64,000 nt of DNA, from assembly GCA_001630475.1 (NCBI GenBank), contig KV419405.1, forward strand, positions 807,841 through 871,840. Direction: 5' to 3'. A program made the position numbers and the translations under genes. The notes below the pieces were generated by a model that saw nothing but the letters and a program-made list of their open reading frames with translations, did no database searches and was not told the origin of the DNA. Each line of letters starts with the position of its first letter. Position 1 is the stretch's first letter. Origin of the DNA: Sistotremastrum niveocremeum HHB9708. Taxonomy: Eukaryota; Basidiomycota; Agaricomycetes; Sistotremastrales; Sistotremastraceae. This document shows positions 55,301 through 64,000 of the stretch, in pieces.

Positions 55301-58300
55301 TGAGTCTCTCGGGAGGACAAAAAGCTAGGTGTGTATTTCTAGATTGGTCTTCTTTATAGTAGGCTCACGTATACACAGAGTTGCTCTCGCACGAGCTGTC
55401 TATTCTAGGACTAAATATGTTCTATTGGATGATCCATTGAGCGCAGTCGTAGGTCTGTTTTATATGAGGAAGCTAAGCGTCTGACACCTCGTAGGATAGC
55501 CACACCGCGCGAATCTTATATGACAAGGTCTTCAGAGGACCTCTATTGAAGAACCGAACAGTCGTAGGTCACTATTCATCATCATCTTTTCCTCCTGGTG
55601 ACGCCAAATCCAGGTCTTGGTGACACACCACGTCGAATTGGTTTTACCAGGCACTTATTACCTCGTGCGCATGTTGGACGGACGTATCGATCTCCAAGGC
55701 AAAGTTGAAGATCTACGAAAATCGGGTATCTTAGAGTTCATCGAACAAGAAGCACATCAAGAAGTCGCAGAAGAGAAATCTGAAGAAAAGCCCGCGGAAG
55801 TTTCTGCAGATAGGATTGCAGGAGAAGTCACGGCTCCGGCTGGCGAAGGGAACGGAAAGCCGGCTGCTGATAAGAAGCCTAGAAAATTGGTTGAAGAAGA
55901 AGTTCGAGCGAAAGGCTCCGTGAAGTGGTCTGTTTATAATACTTACCTGAAAGCCTCGTGAGACTTCCTTCAATCTCTTCTTTATCCAAAACCCTCATCA
56001 TTAGATAGTGCGTACTGGGTCTGGTGCATCCTATTCTTGTTTATCGCGGCAACGCAGTTATTGGGTGTCGGAGAAAAGCTTTGGATATCGGTTTGGGGTG
56101 ATGTGTGTATCGTCCGACATCTCGTGAATTATATCTGACCTATCACCCTTCAGGCATACAAGGATAATTCGACCTCTCCGGTGCTCTACATGCATAGCGC
56201 CTCGGCCGTCGACATGGAAGGACTGGCCCAACACCCTATGACCAATTTCCACATTGTGAAAAACTCCGATTACTACTCTTCTCCCGTGAATACTTGGACC
56301 AAGTTGCCTTCGGCTCTCGAACACCCACTATTCTATGTTGGCATCTACGCTGCTATCGGATTCGGCGGTGCCCTTTTCAACGTTGCTTCGAATGCCGTTC
56401 AATATACCGGGGCACTCAGGGCGTCCCGGATCCTTTTTAGACAATTGTTGTCTTCCGTCGTCTTTGCTACAGTGCGATTCCACGATACTACGCCCGCAGG
56501 TATGTGGAGAGAAGGAGCCGGAATTGAACCATGTCTAACATGCGTTCATCAGGCAGAATTTTGAACCGCTTCTCAAAAGATATTGAGACAATCGACAGCA
56601 GTTTGGCCAGCAGTCTGCAGAACGTCAACACCTCTGTCGCGACCTTCGTTGCTGCGCTGATCACCGTCTCTGCTATTTTTCCTATTTTCTTAATCCCTGC
56701 TTTCTTCCTGGGTTATTTCTACGTCAAGCTGGCGATTGGCTATCTCAACACCGGGCGTGATCTTCGTCGTATGGAGTCCACCAATCGTTCTCCCATTTTC
56801 AGCGGCTTCTCTGAACTCCTTGATGGTCTGTATATTCCTCATTCTTGAGCCGTCAGAAGCATTTATTTGCTTTGTTTAGGTATCGTCACAGTTCGAGCGT
56901 TCTCTGCCGAAAGACGATTCCTCGAGGGCTTGTTTGCAAAGATTGACGTGTTCACAAATGTACGCATACATGTCTACCCGCTGCTAAGCGACGCACTAAA
57001 TTCTCTATAGATGGGATATACCTATTGGATGACGTAAGCTTATTCTGTGCGTTTGCAATACCTTGCTCACAATAAAATAGTAATCGATGGTTGCTGTTGT
57101 ACTATGACTTGTGAGTCGACCTCTCTGTTTGCCGGTCTTCTTCTCTCATTGATGATCACGCAGCTTTGGCGCACTCGCCATACTGGTGACTACTTTACTC
57201 GCACTGGCTGGGCGAGTTCCTGCAGGTTTCGCAGGTCTTACGATCACTTCAGGTCAGTTTCTTGATAGTGTGAAGCCGTGCAATATATTGAAAAGCCCAC
57301 TAGCTATGGCTTTCACGAACTCCATATATTGGACATGCAGGTGAGTAACCTGGCATGGTTGGTCGTCACGATGCTCATTCCCTCTCTCCTAGACACTGGA
57401 CTACCCTCGAGACAGATCTCAATTCGGTCGAGCGTATCGTCGAATATCTCGATCTTCCTCAGCAACCTCCTCGCGTCATCGAATCCAACAGACCTCCCGC
57501 CTATTGGCCTTCTAACTCAGGAGCTGACGATATGATCGTCGTAAAAAATCTGGAAGTGAAGTATGCTCCTCAACTACCATCCGTGATTCATGGGATCTCG
57601 TTCACTTTGAAACCGCGGGAGCGAATTGGTCTTCTTGGTCGGACCGGATCTGGGAAGTCGACCCTCGCAATGTCTATCTTGAGATTTGTAAGCTTCACCA
57701 CGCTCTAAAGCGGTCTGGTCATTCCATTCATCGCATATAGGTCGATCCTCATCAAGGCTCTATTACAATCGACGGAATCGACATAACGTCTATCGGTCTT
57801 CACGATCTTCGATCTCGTCTTGTGAGTATTAATTGAACAACCCACCTGTAAACACATCGTCTGACATGTTGCAGACTTATATTCCACAGGATGCTAGTAA
57901 GTCCATTGTTCGGTTTGAGAAAATTACCATCCTTATGCCCAACAGCACTGTTTTCCGGAACTATTCGCGATAACTTGAATCCCTTCGGTGAGCCAGCACG
58001 ATGCACCCAAAGACAATAGTCTAACGTATTGCTGGCCTAGGCGAATACACCGATGCAGAATGCATAGATGCGCTTCAGCGAGTGCATATGATAACGCCCA
58101 CTCCTCCGTCTTCCAAGAAAGCATCGAGAGCACCATCTATTGTAGATCAGGCAGCGGAGGCTCATCCTGAAACCGGAGAAAATGTCAATGCATCAGCATC
58201 ATCGGAAACCGCGGCTGCTGTCACAGCTGCGGAATCCACTACCACGACCGTCATTGCCGCGGAACCAGGGAAAGAGCGAACTGCTGTCTCTTTGGAGACA

Positions 58301-58783
58301 AAGGTATCAGCCGGCGGCGTCAACTTCTCACAGGGCCAACGACAGCTCATCGCAATGGCAAGAGCTCTTCTGCGCCAAAGCTCCATCGTCATTCTGGATG
58401 AGGTAGGAATAAGGAATGATCTAGCTGTTCGGCCAATTCACACATATTTAGGCGACTAGCAGCATTGATTTCGAAACGGACGCAAAAATACAAGCAACTA
58501 TTCGAGAAGAATTCAAGGATTCTTTGCTATTGACAGGTGAGCTAACACGTACACAACATCGTCGCGTTACTCACCCGCATCAGTTGCTCATAGACTCCGG
58601 ACCGTCATTGATTACGACCGTCTGCTCGTCTTGGATCAAGGCAACCTGGTTGAGTTTGATACCCCTTTCAACCTCATTCAGAAAGAAAATGGCATTTTCC
58701 GCAATATGTGTCTCAAAAGTGGCACATATCAAGAGTTGGAAGATGCTGCACGAGCGCAAGCATTTTCTCCAAAGAACGTGTAA
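52331..58783 (+). CDS. Full-length ABCC (MRP/Ybt1/Vmr1-like) transporter
   Basis: ATP-driven exporter or vacuolar transporter of organic anions, conjugates or drugs. ATG 52331: MPLCVDAPFEVSSPCVRLAW, then TMD0 helices such as FVPTCFVVSIVVVYLLSSIR, LAQVIVRLVFAAYAV, and the L0 linker. TMD1: LDIILDFVLTLVSVTLSYAS. NBD1: Walker A GPTASGKT, signature LSGGQKAR, Walker B YVLLDDPLSAVD, switch HH in VLVTHHVELVL. TMD2: ILFLFIAATQLLGV, RILNRFSKDIETID. NBD2: GRTGSGKST, Q-loop IPQDATLFSG, signature FSQGQRQ, Walker B IVILDEATSSID, H-loop VAHRIRT. About 25 short introns. Two low-complexity insertions are unusual: before NBD1 (DKKKESPKDDGKKK...) and within NBD2 before the signature (about 58085-58310). Ends RAQAFSPKNV, stop 58781-58783. 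Substrate cannot be told. Confidence 0.9.
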
Positions 58784-59075
58784 TTTCGTCTACCGACGAC
58801 GCGGCAGGAAACGTACAAAAATCATGGGACCTCACGGTCTCAATAAAATCACTATTAACATAGGAAACGGGATGGTTCGTCTCTGCATGTATGATAATCA
58901 TAAAAATCTATCCATCGTGTCAATATTATTTGTGAACGTTCTGCGAGAGTTTTCGGCGCCATGTCGTCAGGAGATCGGAAGTCGAAAGCTATCGGAAGCT
59001 AAGAGGAATCACCAATGGGTACTTATGGCTTTGGGTGTCATGCTAGGACGTTCTCACAGACTTAGGCTGCCTAAT
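58784..59075. promoter_or_regulatory. Gap between ABC transporter and carnitine acetyltransferase
   Basis: A 292-base same-strand gap carrying the ABC terminator and acetyltransferase promoter. An in-frame ATG at 59025 could extend the next gene upstream. Confidence 0.4.
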
Positions 59076-61449
59076 ATGGTCTTCAATGGGCCGCCTGTGG
59101 CTAGACGGGCTTTCCAGTCGACCTCAACACCCAAACGGCCGTTCCCCAGGCTTCCGGTGCCATCTCTTCACCATACCTTGGAACAATATCTTCGATCTAT
59201 TGATCCATTTCTTGACGACACAAGCCTCACAGGACACAAAATCAAAAGCGATGCTGTCTGTGAGAGGCAAGCGTGGCTACAGGATTTTGAGACAGGAGTA
59301 GGAGCTCGGTGCCAAGAACGTCTCCTTGGTGAGTTGTGCTCTCAGAAATTCGTACCGTTGTTGACAGCCTTCTTTCACGGCTAGAACTGGACAAGGTGTC
59401 AGAGTTTAATTGGCTCGATGACAACTTTTGGCTTCGTAAAGCCTATCATGAACCTCGCATTCCATTGCTCATTCACTCCAACTGGTGGCTCGCCCTTCGT
59501 CCTGATCCTCAGCCTCAACTTGCCGAAGGCCACGGTACCCAAGTAGTTGCCTCTGGGATCACCGAACATCAACTCAAAGTAACTGCCTGGTTGATACGTG
59601 GATTTCTTGATCTTAAGGTTCGCCTTGATCGGTACGTTTCAGTGCACGATGAAATTCAGATATGTCCTCATTTAATGTCATCAGAAATGAGATATTCCCT
59701 GCATCGAGTTCAGACGGAAAAGGTCGATATACATCTATGACCTCCAATAGTTTCTTACTAAACCTCCGCACAGAACACTGGGCACGTCGACCAGCCCTGA
59801 GGATGTACAACAGGTGTAGGGTTCCGAGGGAGGACATGGATGTGTTCGCGTCACCCTCACCTGCTAGCGACCCAGATAGGCGCAAGATTCTGGTCATGGT
59901 GAACTCTCAATGCTACGCGATTCAAGTCCTTGATTCAGACGGTCGTCCTCGGTCTCCTCGAACGATCGAGCAAAGCCTACGAAAGGTCGTCCTCGACGAT
60001 GCACGTCAACATGCACGGCGCTGCCTTCCTGTGGGAATAATGAGCTCAGACGACCGATCATCCTGGGCGAAGGTACGACTCGATTCACACGGTCGTCGTA
60101 TCTCAGACTAAACGTGTCACAGAACCGGGAACATCTGGCAGCTCTCAGCAGCCAGAACACGCGATTTCTGAATATCATAGACCAGTCATTATTTGCAGTG
60201 TCATTAGATTCAGCGTGTCAAGTCCCCGAACATAGCCTGGCTGACCAATCGGAAACAGCTGTGGACGCACACCTCCATAACATACGCTCTGGACCCATGG
60301 GACATAATCGATGGTTCGACAAATCATTTACCTTGATCACAGAGCCTTGTGGAAGGACAGGCATGATGGGAGAACATTCGCCTTGTGATGCACTTGTGCC
60401 CAGCATGATGGCAGATTATGCCATTTCGGAACCTATTAACCATTCTGCCTTTTCGTCAGAGTTATCCTCTCCTTCGGAGTCGACTTCCGCAGATGTTGAG
60501 TATATGTCATGGGTCACCGATAGTCAGCTGGAAGATGCGTGCCAAGTGGCTGCAGCTAGAGCTCAGGCTATCATCGAGGCTTCGGATGACAGTCTTTTGG
60601 ACTTCAAGACTTTCGGCACGGCATGGATATCCGAAGGTAGCATTCCTCGCCCCACGTTCTGAGATCTTGTTCACCTCTTCACCAGCTAAACTCGGAGCCG
60701 ACGGCTTTATTCAACTGGCGATACAGCTTGCATGGTACAGGCAGCAGGGCGCGTTTACCGCTGTGTACGAAACGGCACTCACGAGAGCATTCTTGAATGG
60801 ACGTACGGAGACTATTCGAAGTTTCACCACGGAAAGCCGTCGTTTCGTGGAAGCTATGGTTGACACTCATGCAAGTGTAAGTGACTTGTTATGGTGGCTT
60901 CTAATTGAGGAACTTAGGCGGTACACAGCCTACTATTCGTTATGTGTTGCTCAAGGATGCGCTACGCGTTCATACCGGTTTGACGAGAAAAGCTGTTGTG
61001 GGGAGAGGTATTGACCGACATCTCTTGGCCTTACGCCTCCTCATGAAAGAAGACGAAAGTTCTCCAGTCTTCACGGATCCCGTGTTTTGGAAAAGTCAAG
61101 AATGGCTGCTGAGTACAAGTGGACTCAGCGCCGGTGAACGCTTCGTAGGGACTGGGTATGTTTCAATTTGCTCCTTTTTATTTGGTCTCAAGTGGATTTT
61201 TTTACCTTAGGTTTGGAGCTGGGTTTGAGGATGGATACGGCATTAACTGTAAGTGCTCAGTCTTGGGTTGCAGCTCGATTTAATCGTCCTGTTGTAGATA
61301 TGGCTGGCCCGGATCGCTTACGCTTTGGAATCGAGTCGAAGAAACCGTGCCCCACAACGTCAACCGCAGGCTTCAAGGAGCTGCTGCGGACTAGCCTGCT
61401 GGACATGCAAACATTGTGTCTGGCACAGGGACGAGATGCCCATCTCTGA
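59076..61449 (+). CDS. Carnitine O-acetyltransferase
   Basis: Moves acetyl groups between CoA and carnitine so C2 units can leave peroxisomes, cytosol or mitochondria. Start chosen at 59076 ([20 protein letters not shown], basic, Ser-rich, presequence-like); 59025 is an in-frame alternative. Motifs: [38 protein letters not shown] after a 56-base intron, [98 protein letters not shown] with the catalytic His, [36 protein letters not shown] (carnitine/CoA site), [48 protein letters not shown]. It ends [10 protein letters not shown], stop 61447-61449, without a PTS1. About eight introns; no lesion. Confidence 0.9.
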
Positions 61450-61541
61450 AAATTATACTATCATTGTACTATTATATTACGCCTATCATCGCGTCCCTAC
61501 TATTAACGGACGTTAATTCATGGATTTCCCCACTCTTCTCG

Positions 61542-64000
61542 CTAAAATAGAACGAACGACCGTTCCTTTATCTCGTCCGAAGTGTGCCACTTCTGATCCT
61601 TCCATTCTTCCGCTAATCGGCCGACCAGGGTTTCTCGAGCGACAGATTCGATGAAGTCTTTGTTTGTGCAAATGACCATTCCTTTTCTGCATCGGGACAG
61701 CATGACATTACTTCGACGGGGGTTCGCTAGAAAGCCTAATTTTTCCGTTCTGACTAAGGAAAGTATTATATAGTCTTCTTCATTCCCTAAACATTCATGA
61801 GTGCTGTTTGACCTTTGGAAGGCGTGTATGACGGACCTTGAAATGAGTCCACGTTAAATACGATGTCCGTTGACGGCATCCGTAAGCTCTTAAGGGCTTC
61901 TTCAATCAGGGATCTCTGAGCGTCGTAGGGGGTGATGATCTTGAACTTTTGCCGAGACCGGAAGAGGTTTACAGCTACAAGTATAGCTACCTTCGCTTCA
62001 TCGAGATTCTAGAAGGATATAATGTAAGAGGGCAGTATTGCAATCGATAAGATGAAAATCATACCTGGGTACTGGTACCCCCTCGCTGCTCTTTGCCTGT
62101 TTCCACATTCACAAATTTACAGACGTTCTTTCCATGCAGTTCGTGAACAGATCGTAGAAGCCCTCCGTAGACATTCTCAGATAGAAAGTTCCCGATTGCC
62201 ACAGGTAGTCGATCTGTGAGTGGGAACAGGAACGTAAGGAGAAAGTCTTACTTGTAGCATATGACGTCACCTACACTGAGTGTCCAGGAGTAGAGCACGA
62301 TCGCGGAGATGTTTGAGCTCGAACACTGACTGCAAATCTTCGATGTCATCTGAACCGAATGGAGCCACTAAAAGTAGTCATTAGAGCGCGGCCGCTGAGG
62401 ATACAGGCGTTCAAACTGACACTGTTTGTCGTCTCCAATAAAACAAACACGCTTCAACCGGAAGGAATAGAGCTTGATGATGGGCAAAAAGTCACCCATG
62501 TCAATTTGACTTGCTTCGTCGACTACCAGACTTTCCACAGGAACTCTGCTGACAAAACCTGCCTCCTTCAGCGCTTTATTGGAAAGCATGCTAAGAGTAC
62601 ACAAGATAACTCGAGCACCGCCTAGACATCTTGTAAGCTCGCTCTTGTTGATAGGAAAGTTATCTGTTGTGACAACTTTTTGTCTGTAATTGGTGTACAG
62701 ATCCTCATGCCTGAAATAAACGGCATGAATACGTCAAGACGGGACAGAACGGAATTGATCAGTAACTTGCCAGTCATTGTGAAAATCTTTAGAGACGAGC
62801 AGCCTCCAGTCCCAGAATCCGTCCCTAGCGAGCCTGTCGGCGATATTCTTGACCGCAACGTTAGACTGTGCAGTAACCCAAACAGTGCGACCTAAATCAA
62901 CAGACATCTGCACAAATCGTGCAATAACCGAGGTTTTGCCGCTTCCTGGCGGCCCAATAATCAATGGCAGATGAAGTGAGTCCGTTTCCGAAAGCATCGT
63001 TTTCAACGCTTCTTGCTGCGACGGGTTGAGGTTATGATTGCCGATAGCACCTGATACGGGGCGAATCTGTGGTTGTATCGGGATGCGGGGATGCCATAGA
63101 CGCTTGAACATAGGAGCATTGACGGTCTCTTTGTCTCCCTGGAGAGCTTTCAATATCACGAGAGTGCGTTGGGTTTCGGCGCTTGTGGGATCATCTTTCC
63201 CAATGGTCATCGCAGACATGATTCGTACTTTGTCGCCGTCCTTGAGCGTGGCAGCTCGCATATTGATCCGAGCTGACTTTCCTTCGCTATGCTCTGTGAT
63301 ACCTGTGAGAAGACGCCTTTGGTTGCGGATGTCCACAACATTGACAACAACGCGCTGAGGGGTGACGTTAAGGACTGAGCATGATAAATCAGGTCTACCG
63401 CACCTGCTCAGACCCTACTCGAATACGGTTACGGTAGTGCGTTGAGTTGACGTCCAAATGGCCTGATTCAACATACAACGCGTCTTCTTCGATGTCGTTC
63501 TTGACCTTAGTGGGCTTGAGGTCATCCTTGCGATTCGCATCGTGAGAGAATTTAAATAAAAGGTCGAGCAGCTGTTCGAGGAGCATATTGAGCCGAGTAA
63601 ATGCGAGAAAACGAAGAGACATACTTCCGCAGGCATATTTGTTGTGTCAACTTTTGGAATGGACGACAGTTTACCACCAAGTTCATTAAACTCACGTGCA
63701 CGGAAAGCGGTCCAGGCGCGAAACGGTAACTTTTGGAAGAAAGTCTCAGATGGCCCATCGTTGTCAAAGACTTTCGCCAACTTTGTCATCACGACATTGT
63801 CTTCTCCACCTAAAACTTCGATGACTGTTCCCAGAGAGTCCCTTGGAAGCTTCCGTTTAGACTCCAGGGTTGACTGTAGATCAACGCCTGCATTTAATCT
63901 CATATGCCACTGGGCATGAAGGCTCAATGCAAGGCGGTCGAGACTGAACCCAAGGAGTGTCCACTGGTCGTTGCATAACACCTGATCAATCAAGCGTTGC
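61542..64000 (-). CDS. UPF1-like SF1 helicase, 5' part outside window
   Basis: Superfamily 1B RNA/DNA helicase; the N-terminal part lies beyond 64000. Upstream of the motor domain: DQWTLLGFSLDRLALSLHAQ and DSLGTVIEVLGGEDNVVMTK. Motor: LNPSQQEALKTML (Q motif), IIGPPGSGKTSVIARFV (motif I), TVWVTAQSNVAVKNIADRLA (Ia), CTLSMLSNKALKEAGF, VVDEASQIDMGDFLPII (motif II), CFIGDDKQC (III), DTQYRLPVAIGNFLSENVY (IV), FKIITPYDAQRSLIEEAL, VDSFQGNEEDYIILSLVRTE (V) and GFLANPRRSNVMLSRCRKGM (VI). It ends SDEIKERSFVLF, stop 61542-61544, converging with the acetyltransferase 92 bp away. Relatives include Upf1, Sen1, IGHMBP2 and Dna2-like proteins. I cannot name the subfamily without the missing part. Confidence 0.8.

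Noticed and set aside
59331-59347. A 17-base ultra-short intron (GTGAGT..CTCAG) in carnitine acetyltransferase
   Set aside because: A 56-base intron starting at the same donor and ending GGCTAG gives [12 protein letters not shown], the family sequence, so the 17-base reading is not needed.

Overview
The window is nuclear DNA from a filamentous basidiomycete, most likely an Agaricomycete. Genes are dense and lie on both strands with short gaps. Almost every gene is cut by many introns of about 45-60 bases with GT..AG ends and CTNAY-like branch sites. The products read as fungal proteins, several of them basidiomycete in flavour, for example a protein starting MAGANYMGGKR, a cytochrome b5-acyl-CoA dehydrogenase fusion and a Kre9/Knh1-like GPI protein. 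No prokaryotic or viral block is visible. All exon models were joined by eye from reading frame, splice signals and family knowledge.

Layout. 1-8.5 kb: the 5' part of VPS39/VAM6 (-) diverges from DBP6 (+). A 728-bp element with 25-bp perfect inverted ends (4216-4943) follows, then an unknown basidiomycete gene (+) and a CPSF6-like RRM protein (-). 8.9-11.2 kb: a secreted type-B carboxylesterase (-) with a local lesion. 12.2-17.7 kb: SPT2 (-) diverging from ARP3 (+), a tRNA-Val(AAC) with intron, and a RING-like plus LysM protein (-). 19-24.9 kb: cofactor-independent phosphoglycerate mutase (-) diverging from a citrate synthase with a peroxisomal-type C-terminus (+), then a GPI-anchored wall protein (+). 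25-32.5 kb: MIM1/TOM13 (-), the b5-acyl-CoA dehydrogenase (-), a small repeat protein (-) and an F-box-like protein (+). 33-39 kb: RAD2/XPG (+), NDUFB8 (-) and a secreted cysteine-containing protein (-). 39.4-51.3 kb: CAF120/SKG3-like PH protein (-), PAM18 (+), an APH-like kinase (-), PA2G4/EBP1 (-) and COX11 (-). 52.3-64 kb: a full-length ABCC transporter (+), carnitine acetyltransferase (+) and a 3' portion of a UPF1-like helicase (-), which runs off the end.

Functionally this is mostly housekeeping: vacuole fusion, ribosome assembly, 3'-end processing, chromatin, actin branching, repair and mitochondrial biogenesis (MIM1, PAM18, COX11, NDUFB8). There is also a loose carbon theme: glycolysis, acyl-CoA oxidation, a probably peroxisomal citrate synthase and the carnitine acetyl shuttle. 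These genes are not adjacent and need not be co-regulated. The least explained stretches are 3474-5013, 11185-12199, 17743-19161, 47326-48257 and 51267-52330.
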